Shown here: piece after piece, positions 52,988-62,296 of the stretch
How the letters are laid out: each line of letters begins with the position of its first letter
Position numbering within the stretch: position 1 is the stretch's first letter
Source of the DNA: Elusimicrobiota bacterium
GTDB taxonomy: Bacteria > Elusimicrobiota > Endomicrobiia > Endomicrobiales > Endomicrobiaceae
DNA: 64,000 bases
Assembly (NCBI GenBank): GCA_031287735.1
Contig: JAITSO010000054.1
Location: 1-64,000 of the forward strand
Direction of reading: 5' to 3'
The notes under the pieces: generated by a model
What the model was told of the DNA's origin: nothing
What the model saw: only the letters and a program-made list of their open reading frames with translations
Database searches by the model: none
Position numbers and translations under genes: made by a program

Positions 52988-54088
52988 ATGGGAAAATTTA
53001 ATGAGTTTTCAAGAAGCATCAGGAGCAAAATAGGAAAATTTTTATTTGATAAAAAGCAGAGAGCAGCCAAAATATTTGATTTTTCAAAAGTGGAGACTAT
53101 ATTATTTATCAGAAATGACGGTAAAATAGGCGACATGGTGGTTGCTACTTTTGCTTTTAGAGAGATAAAAAAAGCATACCCGCAAAAAAAACTGTTCGTT
53201 TTGTGTACGAAAAACAACAAGAAAATTATTGAACAAAATCCTTACGTCGATGAAATTTATGAGACTAGCGGTCAAATCCTCAAAGATTTGTCTGTCTACA
53301 AAAAAATAAGATCTAAAAAACCAGATTTGACCATAGAACTGTATGAATTTGATATTGGTTTCTTTTCACTTTTTGCCTTGCGGTTTATCGCTTCTAAATT
53401 TTTAATAGGTCTATATAAAAAACATTACAATCTTTTCGATTTATCTATTGAAGCTGATTTTTTCAGCAAGCACGTTACGCAAAGGTACGAAAGCGTTTTG
53501 CGTTTGCTAGGAATTGAAAATTCAGTCGTTTCTTACGATATTTTCATTGGTGACGGAGAAGAAAAAGAGGTAGAAAAATTTATTGAGAGTACAAGCGCAA
53601 AAACAGCTGGTACAGATAAGATATTGATAAATCCTTTTTCATCGAGTAAGCACAAATGCTTTGATTTTAATAAGCTAATGAATTTAATAAGGCTAATAGA
53701 AAAGTCAAAACTCGGTATTGCCTATATTTTATGTGATATGAGAAAAAATTTTCTAACGAGAAATATAAAAAATATCGAGCGTGTGGATTCTGGCATTTTT
53801 GTTTTTTGTTCAAGGAATATTTTGACAGCGGCTGCTTTAGTAAAAAAATGCGATATTATTGTTACTCCAGATACTTCTATAATTCACATAGCTTCGGCTT
53901 TTAAAAAAAAGACAATAGGACTTTATCTCAATTTCTCAAATCGTCAAGAAAAGTCAGACATTATTTGGGGACCAAACAATCCCAATGCCTTGATAATAAA
54001 TGCTAACCTAAAAAATAAACGATGGAAAAATGACATAAAAAGTATAGATGATGATAAAATTGTGGCATTGATTGGTTCTATGCTTTAA
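52988..54088 (+). CDS. GT9-family glycosyltransferase (heptosyltransferase-like)
   Basis: The 366-residue product has the two Rossmann-like halves of GT9 enzymes. The N-terminal motif RNDGKIGDMVVATFAF is near residue 42. The C-terminal motif VTPDTSIIHIASAFKKKTIG is near residue 297. It probably transfers a sugar to LPS core, but the heptose donor is assumed by family. No strong SD precedes the ATG. It is followed by recX after 17 bases. Confidence 0.85.
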   Translation: MGKFNEFSRSIRSKIGKFLFDKKQRAAKIFDFSKVETILFIRNDGKIGDMVVATFAFREIKKAYPQKKLFVLCTKNNKKIIEQNPYVDEIYETSGQILKDLSVYKKIRSKKPDLTIELYEFDIGFFSLFALRFIASKFLIGLYKKHYNLFDLSIEADFFSKHVTQRYESVLRLLGIENSVVSYDIFIGDGEEKEVEKFIESTSAKTAGTDKILINPFSSSKHKCFDFNKLMNLIRLIEKSKLGIAYILCDMRKNFLTRNIKNIERVDSGIFVFCSRNILTAAALVKKCDIIVTPDTSIIHIASAFKKKTIGLYLNFSNRQEKSDIIWGPNNPNALIINANLKNKRWKNDIKSIDDDKIVALIGSML

Positions 54089-54105
54089 GAGAGATAGGTT
54101 AACCT

Positions 54106-54732
54106 ATGAAGATATTAAAAGTCACAAAAATGGATCACAAGAAAAATTTGGTTAAACTTACTTTTTACGATGGGTCCGATGTTGTTTTGTCGGCAGATGC
54201 TGTGGTCGCTTTTTCTCTTAAAAAAGATGCCGAAGTGTGTCAAGACGATATAAAAAAAATAATACGCCATGATAAACACAACCGGGCTATTTCAGAATCA
54301 CTGTCTTTGCTTGCAAGAAACTCATATAGCGAAAAAATGCTTTATGAAAAACTATTGCGTAAAGGTTATGATGAACAGGAGATAAAAAAGGCAATTGAAA
54401 GAATGCAAAACCTGAACTATATTAACGATGAAAGATACGCACAAAGGTTCGTTAATTACCTTGTAAGTAAAAAAAAAGGATTTATCGCAATAAAATTTGA
54501 ACTTCAAAAGCGTGGACTATCAAAAGACATAATAGAAAAAGCACTTAAGGAAACAGAAATTAATAAGGAACAGTTTGAATTAATAACTGAAATAATGGAG
54601 AAAAAGTTTAAAGATATTGATGTAGAAGATAAGCGTCAAGTACAAAGAGCTGTAGCATTTTTTTTGAGAAAAGGTTTTTGCATACAAGATATTTCAAAAG
54701 CTTTTAAAGAATATAAAAGTGTTATACTTTGA
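54106..54732 (+). CDS. recX: Regulatory protein RecX
   Basis: RecX modulates RecA filaments. The 208-residue protein is of family length and consists of repeated three-helix modules: ISESLSLLARNSYSEKMLYEKL, KKAIERMQNLNYINDERYAQ and KFELQKRGLSKDIIEKAL. No recA is nearby in the window. The first 55 residues form a beta-rich extension. Confidence 0.9.
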   Translation: MKILKVTKMDHKKNLVKLTFYDGSDVVLSADAVVAFSLKKDAEVCQDDIKKIIRHDKHNRAISESLSLLARNSYSEKMLYEKLLRKGYDEQEIKKAIERMQNLNYINDERYAQRFVNYLVSKKKGFIAIKFELQKRGLSKDIIEKALKETEINKEQFELITEIMEKKFKDIDVEDKRQVQRAVAFFLRKGFCIQDISKAFKEYKSVIL

Positions 54733-54866
54733 TTGGTACTGCTTCTGGTGTATTGCAATAATTGTCACTACAATTGATAAATTTATCGCACATGCTGCTA
54801 AGCAGCAAATGCATAATTTAGCCCAGCGTTTTTTTAAAAACCGCATTATTTGTAGTACTGCTATAG

Positions 54867-57800
54867 TTAATTGCGGCATAAAATTTCGTCTATAATGCAA
54901 ATGTGGCGGTTGATTCTTTTGTTAGGGTAGATTTCTGATAGCATCTGGGCATATTTCTCTACTTGTTGTTGGTTTTCTTCCTTCGCCTGACTTGAGCTTT
55001 TAAAATCAACGAGCATCACTTCATTGGACAGTATCAATTTGTCTATCCTAAAACTTTCGCCTTTAATATCTACGATTTCTTTTTCGTTAAAAACTTCATT
55101 TTCATCGAACATAAAAAATTTCAATATGTCTTCCCTCAAAAATAAACGGTTTAATTTTTCCTCAACAAAACCAGTGTTTTCAAACGGGAATTTCCTTTTT
55201 GTAAAAAGACAAGCTTTTTTTACAGTGTTCTGCAAGTCTGTATTTTTTAAAGATTTAATTCTAGATAATGCATAGTGTAGGATAATTCCTCTTTGTTTTG
55301 CATCGTCAATGTCTATATCTGATATTTTGGATTTGTTAAAGCAATGCCGGATATCTTTATAATCATCATAAGAATTGTCTGTGAGTATGTGTTCCTCTTG
55401 GGTTTCTTTTATTTTTTTACTTTGCTTATTTCCGCAGGTGGTAGGTAGTTTGCTAAGCAAAGTAATAGCCTTATTGTTTGAGTTTCCGCTTTTTGCAGGA
55501 AGTATCCCATAAAGTTCATTTTCGGCTCTTGTCATAGATACGTACAGAATATTGAGCTCTGAAAGCATTGAATTTACTTTTTGCGAATAATAAATTTCTG
55601 CAGCTTTTTGAGAAAAGTTAGCGGTTTTTTCTGAGATTTCTAGTAGTTTGATTTTCCCTGTTTCTTCATGCCAAAAAGGGTTTTTCATCGTTTTTTCAGA
55701 TAACGCTAAGAAAGGTATGATAACTACTGGAAATTGCAGACCTTTGGCCTTGTGAACAGTCATTATTTTTATTGCATTTGCTGAGATACCCCGAATAAAC
55801 AAAGCCGATTGATTGTTGTCTAATTCATTTATATATGACAGAAAATCTTTCAAGGTTTTTAAATTTTTTTCATCATTTTCAAAGTTTTTTATAACTTCTA
55901 ATAACTGCATCACAAAAGCTTTGTCTTTTGGGAAATTAGATATTATTTTAAATTTCTCTATTATAATAAGAACTAGCTCGTAAATTGGGATAAAGCCTGC
56001 TGTTGCAAAAAGTTCTTCAAAACACTCATTCCATAGATTTTCGTAATCATTCCTAAAGTTTTTATAGAGAAAGCCTTTTTTACTTGTATTGTTTAGGAAA
56101 ATAAAGCTTTCTATATGCTCAAAACAAAAACCAGAATTTTTTAGAAAAATATTTCCAAGCAGAAATGAAGCAAAGGACGTATCGTTTATTGGGGAATCTA
56201 TAAACTCAATTAAAGAAATTAACTGCTTTATGGTGTTATTGTTTCTTATGTTTAAAGTTTGCTCAGATTCTATGTCATAGTTGTTTTCCAAAAGCCATAA
56301 ACTTATTTTCTGTACCTCAGCGTGTGTTCTGCACAAAATAGTTAAATCTCTTGGAGGAAACCTACATAATACGTCTGCGACAATTTCTAAAAATTTTAAT
56401 TTTATGCTCTCGTCTTTGTTTTTTTCGTTCTCGCTGTCTTTGCTTAGGATGGTTATTTCAACATACCCGCAATTTATTTTTGAAGATTTTTGTTCGCTGT
56501 GTCTGTAAAAGTTTAGGATATTTCCGATAAATTTTTCACAGATTTCGGTCTTTTTTGATTCTTTAAAAGCTTCATTTAGAAAAAAATTTATATTGTTTTG
56601 CGAAAAAACATTATTGTTAAAATTTACTATGTTTTCATCACTTCTAAAATTTTGCTCTAAGTAAATTTCTTCTAATCTTGCCATTGGAAATTGCTCTGAA
56701 ACACTTTTAAAAATTTCAGGGTTTCCACCTCTAAAATTGTAAATAGCTTGCTTGCCATCGCCTACATAAAAAAAACTTCCGCTGCTTGCAAGACTCTCAT
56801 CTAGAAATTTCTTTATGCCACGCCACTGAGTAGGGCTGGTATCTTGAAATTCATCAATTAAAAAGTGCTTATATTTTTCAGAGAGTCTGTAATAAACCTC
56901 AGGCATTATATCTGGGTTTTTATCAAACAATTCAACAGCTTTCTTGTTAATTTCATTTAGAAATAAGATACCTTCTTTTCTGGACTTGGCGTCAAATTCA
57001 ACTGCTATTTTAGAATAAATTTTGCTATAGATATTGTAAAAATTTTCCATGGAAAAGTTTGCTAAATTTGAAATGTTTGCATTTATGTTTTTCCAAATTT
57101 CATCAGCAATAGCGTTTGGAGTATTATTTTTTAAGTATTCAACTTTATCGTAAGAAAACCTGTTAGGGATAGCACTTAACGAGTGGAAAATGGTTTTTCC
57201 GTGTTCCAAAACTTGTTTGACAGCCTTACGATAGTGTGCATTTGCACCTAATTTGTCAACGATTTTCCCAAATTTAATAATGTCTTCGTAAATTTTTTCG
57301 ATAATAGAATTCTGCTCGTTTTTGAAATCTGTTTGATTGCTGCAGTCTATTTCTTTGCTGTAGTTTCCAGATTTTTCAAATATGTTTTTTATTTCAGAAT
57401 ACAAATTGTCTTTTGCAATCCAGCTTGCCGTGTCTTTTAACACATATTGTTTCAGGAAAAGTATGATTAGATATCGAAGTTCTTGTGATTTAGAAGCTTT
57501 TTGTAAAAAAATTTCCAAGGCAAAAAGCATTGTTTTTGAACTGTCTTGTTCGATAGAAAAATTTGGTGGGATACCTATGTTTATGGCGCATGATTGCAAA
57601 ATATGATTTTTGAAGCTATCTATCGTACATACGTTAAAGCTATCGTAGTCATTTAAAATGTCATCTAACCGCTTCGCACTCTTTTCTGATATTTTTTTTT
57701 CAGACAGATTAAATTCATAGAAAAAATTTGGGTATTTTACCCCTAATGCCGCTTGCTTTAAGTAGGTTATAATTCTGTATTTCATTTCTATGGCAGCTTT

Positions 57801-57959
57801 ATTCGTAAAAGTCACTGCTATTATGTTTCTATGTTTTATAGTTTCATCGCCACATAGCAAAAGATTCAAATACCTTTTTGCGAGGTTGTAAGTTTTGCCT
57901 GATCCTGCTGATGCTTGAACAGAAGTTATAGTTGATTGGAAATGATTTATTTTATCCAT
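54867..57959 (-). CDS. addA: AddA/UvrD-like superfamily 1 helicase with C-terminal nuclease domain
   Basis: The 1030-residue protein has the SF1A helicase motifs: Walker A QASAGSGKTYNLAKRY near 15-30, VTFTNKAAIEMK, the motif II LIDEFQDTSPTQW, motif III YVGDGKQAIYNFRGG, VHKAKGLQFPVVII and SMTRAENELYG. A C-terminal PD-(D/E)xK-like site (FRIDKLIL, LVDFKSS, QVEKYAQML) is visible near 960-1020. This matches AddA-type exonuclease helicases for recombinational repair. No addB is seen in the window; the neighbour is smpB, overlapping by 13 bases. Confidence 0.82.
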   Translation of the reverse strand: MDKINHFQSTITSVQASAGSGKTYNLAKRYLNLLLCGDETIKHRNIIAVTFTNKAAIEMKYRIITYLKQAALGVKYPNFFYEFNLSEKKISEKSAKRLDDILNDYDSFNVCTIDSFKNHILQSCAINIGIPPNFSIEQDSSKTMLFALEIFLQKASKSQELRYLIILFLKQYVLKDTASWIAKDNLYSEIKNIFEKSGNYSKEIDCSNQTDFKNEQNSIIEKIYEDIIKFGKIVDKLGANAHYRKAVKQVLEHGKTIFHSLSAIPNRFSYDKVEYLKNNTPNAIADEIWKNINANISNLANFSMENFYNIYSKIYSKIAVEFDAKSRKEGILFLNEINKKAVELFDKNPDIMPEVYYRLSEKYKHFLIDEFQDTSPTQWRGIKKFLDESLASSGSFFYVGDGKQAIYNFRGGNPEIFKSVSEQFPMARLEEIYLEQNFRSDENIVNFNNNVFSQNNINFFLNEAFKESKKTEICEKFIGNILNFYRHSEQKSSKINCGYVEITILSKDSENEKNKDESIKLKFLEIVADVLCRFPPRDLTILCRTHAEVQKISLWLLENNYDIESEQTLNIRNNNTIKQLISLIEFIDSPINDTSFASFLLGNIFLKNSGFCFEHIESFIFLNNTSKKGFLYKNFRNDYENLWNECFEELFATAGFIPIYELVLIIIEKFKIISNFPKDKAFVMQLLEVIKNFENDEKNLKTLKDFLSYINELDNNQSALFIRGISANAIKIMTVHKAKGLQFPVVIIPFLALSEKTMKNPFWHEETGKIKLLEISEKTANFSQKAAEIYYSQKVNSMLSELNILYVSMTRAENELYGILPAKSGNSNNKAITLLSKLPTTCGNKQSKKIKETQEEHILTDNSYDDYKDIRHCFNKSKISDIDIDDAKQRGIILHYALSRIKSLKNTDLQNTVKKACLFTKRKFPFENTGFVEEKLNRLFLREDILKFFMFDENEVFNEKEIVDIKGESFRIDKLILSNEVMLVDFKSSSQAKEENQQQVEKYAQMLSEIYPNKRINRHICIIDEILCRN

Positions 57960-58402
57960 ACTTCTCTATCCATTTCGCGCTTTATATCTCTTTTCTTTAG
58001 AAGTTCTTTTTTATCATAAGACTTCCTACCCTTTGCAAGGCCTACAAGAACTTTAATTTTACACCTCTCATTGATGTATATCTCTAATGGGACCACAGCC
58101 AATCCCTTTTCTTTTACTTTTGTACTTAACTTTATAATTTCTGTCTTATGCATTAAAAGTTTGCGGCTTTTTTTTGATTCGTAATCTAAAACATGCGTGG
58201 AAATTTGGGTGTAAGGTGCAATAAAAATATTTTCTGCAAAAGCCTCAAGGTTTGCAAACCTGACAAACGCATCTACAAGACTTGCATTCGACTGTTTTGC
58301 TGATTTTACCTCATGCCCTGACAAAACTATCCCAGCTTCTATTTTGTCAAGAATTTCGTAATTATGAAATGCTTTTCTGTTCGAAGCAAGTGTTTTTTTC
58401 AT
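57947..58402 (-). CDS. smpB: SsrA (tmRNA)-binding protein SmpB
   Basis: SmpB delivers tmRNA to stalled ribosomes. The 151-residue protein has the opening SNRKAFHNYEILDKIEAGIV, LSGHEVKSAKQSNASL, the 'APYTQISTHVLDYESKKSRKLL' type region, and the basic C-terminus (YDKKELLKKRDIKREMDREV). The tmRNA gene itself is not seen in this window. Confidence 0.96.
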   Translation of the reverse strand: MKKTLASNRKAFHNYEILDKIEAGIVLSGHEVKSAKQSNASLVDAFVRFANLEAFAENIFIAPYTQISTHVLDYESKKSRKLLMHKTEIIKLSTKVKEKGLAVVPLEIYINERCKIKVLVGLAKGRKSYDKKELLKKRDIKREMDREVWIK

Positions 58403-58510
58403 CTGCCCTCTAATAAGCTTTTCTTTTCTGTTCTGTCAAAAAAACAGTAGTTACTAATTGGTTGGATAATGTGCAAATATCTTTAAATTAGGAAAACGAA
58501 AACAACAGAG

Positions 58511-58598
58511 CGGAGAGAAAGGGATTCGAACCCCCGATACGGTTGCCCGCATAGCAGTTTTCGAGACTGCCGTCTTAAACCAACTCGACCATCTCTCC
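58511..58598 (-). tRNA. tRNA-Ser (anticodon CGA)
   Basis: Read on the minus strand the 88-base gene has a paired acceptor stem GGAGAGA / TCTCTCC, a five-pair anticodon stem GCAGT/ACTGC around loop CTCGAAA giving anticodon CGA, a long variable arm with stem (ATGCGG/CCGTAT), and TTCGAAT in the T arm. The long variable arm confirms serine. CCA is not encoded at the 3' end. It lies between smpB and thiD2. Confidence 0.96.
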
Positions 58599-58713
58599 TC
58601 TACCACTATTGTAGCAAAAACTATTTTTTAAATACTTTTGCTCTTGACTTGTAACACTAGTTTCTTGTGGTTGATAAAAATTGCGAAACAGTTGCTACAA
58701 AAAAGCTAAATTT

Positions 58714-59130
58714 TTATTTATTATCGGGTTTATATAGTTTAAAGAAATCCTGCTCTAAATTATAGGTTGTGTACCTTTGTTTTTTGAAGTCTTGGGAGGC
58801 TTTTGGTAAGAAAATTTTTGAACATTCTTCAAGCGATCTCAGTGACTCTTGCACTCTTTTAAGATTTGCGGCTATTATGCCGAGCAATGTTTTCTTTTCT
58901 GCTTCCAAAATAGTTCTTCCGCAATCTTTAGCGATATCTCTGGTTTTTATTAAATCTTCATAATAATCTCTTAATACAGCATCTACATTATGACGTAACT
59001 TACGAACTTTTTTGTAAAGAACTTCATCATTTAAAACAAAACGTAAAATATCTTCAACAACTCTTAAGCCCTCTCTGCAACGATTAAGATTAGCGTCTAT
59101 GAGTCTTTTGATTTTTTTATTCGTTTCCAT
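58714..59130 (-). CDS. thiD2: ThiD2-like protein (standalone)
   Basis: The 138-residue product matches ThiD2, the domain usually fused to the N-terminus of ThiE: RLIDANLNRCREGLRVVEDI, then LRHNVDAVLRDYYEDLIKTR near 46 and LKRVQESLRSLEECSKI near 90. ThiD2 has been linked to HMP-P phosphorylation in thiamin synthesis. Here it is a separate short gene, with no ThiE in the window. It overlaps hldE2 by 14 bases. Confidence 0.72.
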   Translation of the reverse strand: METNKKIKRLIDANLNRCREGLRVVEDILRFVLNDEVLYKKVRKLRHNVDAVLRDYYEDLIKTRDIAKDCGRTILEAEKKTLLGIIAANLKRVQESLRSLEECSKIFLPKASQDFKKQRYTTYNLEQDFFKLYKPDNK

Positions 59131-59590
59131 ATCTTTGCATAATTAAATTTATCAAATTTGTGGTTGAACGACCTTTAATAAAAGGAAAACGAAACACTTT
59201 TTTTACGAATTCTGACCCGACTATTTCATTTAGTTTATAATCTCCGCCTTTAACTAAAATATCCGGTTTTAAAACTTTTAAAGTTTCTCTTGGTGTTTGT
59301 TCGTTAAAAATTATTACAAAATCCACAGGTTTTAATGACAATAAAAGCTTTGCCCTGTCTCTTTCCCCAACGAGCGGTCTTTTTGGGCCTTTTAACGTCT
59401 TTAAAGATTTGTCTGAATTTATCGCTACGATTAAAACATCGCCCAATGATTTAGCTTTTTGAAAAAGAGAAATATGACCAATATGGAGCAAATCAAAACA
59501 ACCGTTTGTAAAAACTATTTTTTTACCCGCTTTGCGTAGTTTTTGGACTTCTTTTAGAATTTCTTTTTTTGTTAAAATTTTGTTTTTCAT
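59117..59590 (-). CDS. rfaE2: D-glycero-beta-D-manno-heptose 1-phosphate adenylyltransferase
   Basis: RfaE2 (HldE C-terminal domain) makes ADP-heptose for LPS core. The 157-residue product shows the nucleotidyl-transferase motif FTNGCFDLLHIGHISLFQKA, then KGGDYK and the final GRSTTNLI. I chose the ATG at 59590 with AAGG 8 bases before it, over the frame opening at 59632. It is the separate adenylyltransferase with no kinase domain; a kinase would be encoded elsewhere. Confidence 0.93.
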   Translation of the reverse strand: MKNKILTKKEILKEVQKLRKAGKKIVFTNGCFDLLHIGHISLFQKAKSLGDVLIVAINSDKSLKTLKGPKRPLVGERDRAKLLLSLKPVDFVIIFNEQTPRETLKVLKPDILVKGGDYKLNEIVGSEFVKKVFRFPFIKGRSTTNLINLIMQRYGNE

Positions 59591-59603
59591 AAATTGCCTT
59601 AAT

Positions 59604-60539
59604 TTATAAGATTTTGCAAACCTGCTCAACAATTTCTTCAGCTTTAATTTGCTTGATAGATTCTTTCTTAATTATTATATGCTTTTCAAAAGGCAAAGGA
59701 CCTATTTGGTTTGGATCCGTATTGCCAAAAACTACGATACACTTTAACCCTACTGCTGCCGCCAGATGCATAGCTCCTGAATCAATTCCTACAAATAAAC
59801 TGCACTTTTGAAAAAAAGCGGCATTGTCTAAAATTCCATTTTCGCCGGCAAAAATTTTAGGTTCTGCTCGACATTGTTTTGCAATTCTTTCTAATTCAGA
59901 CTTTTCCCATTTTGCGCCTACTAAAACACAAATCAAATTCTTTTCAGACAAAAAATTTATTACTTCAATCCATTTTCTTTCGTCTAATTTTTTGTTTTGT
60001 CGTTTTTTGCTTGAACCGACTGAAATTGCTATGATTTTTTTATCAGAAATAGAATTTGTTTTCAGCCACTCTTCAACATTGTCAAAATTTTGTTTTGGAA
60101 TTTTTAAAATTTCGCAATAATCATTTTTTATATTTTTCAAACCCAAGGCAGTGCCTAAGTTTTTATTATTAAATAAAGATGGAACGCCTTTTCTTATTAC
60201 TCTTTTAGTGAGCAAAAAATTTAACCCAGCAGTTTCAAAACCAAATCTTTCTTGAATATTTGAAAAAAACGCAATTAATAAAGAACTAGTAGATTCTGAA
60301 AATAAAACAGCTTTATTAAAGTTTTCTTTCTTTATGTTTTTTAGTGTTTTTAAAAAAGAATCGTCTTTAGAAAAGTGACCGTCAATTAGTTTTGAAGCTA
60401 TCAATAGAGAGGAAAGAGACGAAGGAACGATGCAATAAATTTGAGCACTTAATTCATCTTTAGTTGCTTTTATTGTAGGTAAAGAAAAAAGCAAATCGCC
60501 AAGCTGATTCATATTAAAAAAAACTACTCTGCAAGCCAT
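59604..60539 (-). CDS. GT9-family heptosyltransferase
   Basis: The 311-residue product has the GT9 start FFNMNQLGDLLFSLPTIKA and the late donor-site motif FVGIDSGAMHLAAAVGLK with FGNTDPNQIGP. It probably adds heptose or a related sugar to LPS. It overlaps the next heptosyltransferase gene by 16 bases and lies 13 bases before rfaE2, so the operon couples ADP-heptose synthesis with its use. Confidence 0.87.
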   Translation of the reverse strand: MACRVVFFNMNQLGDLLFSLPTIKATKDELSAQIYCIVPSSLSSLLIASKLIDGHFSKDDSFLKTLKNIKKENFNKAVLFSESTSSLLIAFFSNIQERFGFETAGLNFLLTKRVIRKGVPSLFNNKNLGTALGLKNIKNDYCEILKIPKQNFDNVEEWLKTNSISDKKIIAISVGSSKKRQNKKLDERKWIEVINFLSEKNLICVLVGAKWEKSELERIAKQCRAEPKIFAGENGILDNAAFFQKCSLFVGIDSGAMHLAAAVGLKCIVVFGNTDPNQIGPLPFEKHIIIKKESIKQIKAEEIVEQVCKIL

Positions 60540-61468
60540 TTTTCTACTTTCGAAAACACCATTGAAGGCGTAATGTCATCTATTTTCTTTTTGTTTTTTC
60601 TGTTTACTATTGTTGAAAAATTTCCTATGTAGGGAGCGGTTTCGTTGATGTCAGAATTTCCAAAAATAAAAATTGAAGGCACATTTAACATAGACGATAA
60701 ATGCATTGGTCCGGTATCTGCTCCAATAGAAAGAGAACTCATAGACAAAATTCCTGCTAATTGTTTTATATCAGTTTGTCCGCATAAATCTACGGTTTTT
60801 TCAGTTACAATTTTTTCAAAATCTTCTTTTTGACCAAGTATTAAAATTTGATATTTCGAATATCTGTTTGTTATAAAGTTCAACAAAGTTTGATAATTAG
60901 TGGGGCTCCAGTTTTTGTCTTTGCCGCGCGAAAAAGGAAATATAGTTATAAATCTGCTGATGACCTTGTTTTTGTCCAGTATTTTTTGGCATGATTTTAA
61001 AATAGTGTCATCTATATTTATTTTTGCTCTCAATTTAAAGTTTGTCAATCCTAAAAAACGGACAGGTTCAAGATTTCTAATAGTAGCGTTAATTTTTGAA
61101 CTTTTTGGATACACTTCAGGTATTAAAAATTTGCTAAATTCTTTCATACCTGGCACACCAATCTTTGTTTTAGCTTTTGCGTATCTTGCAAGGAAAGCAC
61201 TTCTGATAAGCCCTTGCAAGTCTATTGCTAAATCATATTCTGACCTTTTTACTTTTTTTAAAACATCAAAGAAGCCTCTTATGCCATTTTTTCTATTCCA
61301 TGTGATAATTCTGTCAACATCAGGACACATTGAGACAATATCGTCCCACCCGTTAAAAACAACCCAGTGTATTTCGCAATTTGGAACGCAATCTTTAAGT
61401 GCACTTGCACAAGGCAAAGACTGAACAATATCCCCAAAAGAACTTGGTTTTATAATCAGAATTTTCAT
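60524..61468 (-). CDS. waaC: LPS heptosyltransferase I-like (WaaC-type GT9)
   Basis: The 314-residue product starts with the typical IIKPSSFGDIVQSLPCASAL and has the donor-binding SIGADTGPMHLSSMLNVPSI near 247 with GNSDINETAPY. WaaC adds the first heptose to Kdo2-lipid A. The middle region DLAIDLQGLIRSAFLARYAK is characteristic of GT9. The I/II assignment is by overall look only. It is the first gene of a minus-strand heptose operon. Confidence 0.83.
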   Translation of the reverse strand: MKILIIKPSSFGDIVQSLPCASALKDCVPNCEIHWVVFNGWDDIVSMCPDVDRIITWNRKNGIRGFFDVLKKVKRSEYDLAIDLQGLIRSAFLARYAKAKTKIGVPGMKEFSKFLIPEVYPKSSKINATIRNLEPVRFLGLTNFKLRAKINIDDTILKSCQKILDKNKVISRFITIFPFSRGKDKNWSPTNYQTLLNFITNRYSKYQILILGQKEDFEKIVTEKTVDLCGQTDIKQLAGILSMSSLSIGADTGPMHLSSMLNVPSIFIFGNSDINETAPYIGNFSTIVNRKNKKKIDDITPSMVFSKVEKWLAE

Positions 61469-61517
61469 AATTTACTCTTTTTTTGCAACTTTTTAAATTG
61501 GCAAAGCCAAAAACAAT

Positions 61518-61931
61518 TTAGTTAGGTTTTATTTTGTCTATGAGTTCATAGGCGGTGTCAAAGCCTATTTTTATAATTCTGCTGTCTAAAATTCCATCAT
61601 AATAGCCGTCTAAATGTAATGCGTGATAAACTCCGTCTAAATCATTCAGCATTCTCCTATCTAATTTAGATAAACTTTCTTGATAAAATTTAATAGTTTT
61701 ACGGTGGTTGCCTTTAGGAAACTGCACATCTTTTAACGTTAGCCAAGCATCTAAAGCTAACAAAACACCATTATAAGCGGTCCCGCAGGCAGTTTTTACA
61801 TACTTTTTATCTTTGTAATAACGTTCTCCGCCCTTTCCTGCTTTCTTTAGTGTCTCTTTGGCATTATTCATATACCGCAGAGCTTCTTCATAATTCGTTC
61901 TTTTAAATTCTTGTTTTTTTAACTGTGTCAT
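61518..61931 (-). CDS. DUF5618-family protein
   Basis: The 137-residue, helical product matches DUF5618: YEEALRYMNNAKETLKKAG, RYYKDKKYVKTACGTAYNG and LHLDGYYDGILDSRIIKIGF. Its function is unknown; helical HEPN-like folds have been suggested for such families but nothing here shows catalysis. It follows the zinc-ribbon membrane gene by 15 bases. It and its neighbour separate two LPS loci. Confidence 0.7.
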   Translation of the reverse strand: MTQLKKQEFKRTNYEEALRYMNNAKETLKKAGKGGERYYKDKKYVKTACGTAYNGVLLALDAWLTLKDVQFPKGNHRKTIKFYQESLSKLDRRMLNDLDGVYHALHLDGYYDGILDSRIIKIGFDTAYELIDKIKPN

Positions 61932-61946
61932 TGGATAGTTCCTTTT

Positions 61947-62246
61947 TTAAGATTCTTTGTTTTCATAATATTCCGACAATAGCTTTTGACCTCTTGGCGT
62001 ATCCAATGGCACAACATTAGTAGAACCGCATTTTGGACACTTTTTCTTTCCCCATATAAATGGAATAAAAAGAATTCCTATTATAGTAATAAATAGTACT
62101 ATAGCTATAAGGCAACCCGCACCGCTTCCTTTCAGTTCATTTTTCGTACCTTTTTTACCACAATTTGCACAGATGAACTTATTCTTAAATTTATCTAAGC
62201 TTCTGATAGTGCTTAATACGTCTACAAATTTTTTCTCTTGTTCCAT
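61947..62246 (-). CDS. Small zinc-ribbon membrane protein
   Basis: The 99-residue product has CANC (residues 26-29) and CPKC (72-75), a pair able to bind one zinc, flanking a hydrophobic membrane segment at about 44-66. Its family is unknown to me. It precedes the DUF5618 gene in the same direction. The ATG at 62246 follows a GGAT SD. Confidence 0.65.
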   Translation of the reverse strand: MEQEKKFVDVLSTIRSLDKFKNKFICANCGKKGTKNELKGSGAGCLIAIVLFITIIGILFIPFIWGKKKCPKCGSTNVVPLDTPRGQKLLSEYYENKES

Positions 62247-62296
62247 TTTGTATCCTTTTTAAAATTTTTTAGATTCGCAGATTACTGTCAACCACT

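Noticed and set aside
60900..61424. 174-codon plus-strand frame inside waaC
   Set aside because: Antisense to a clear heptosyltransferase; no family match and no start context.
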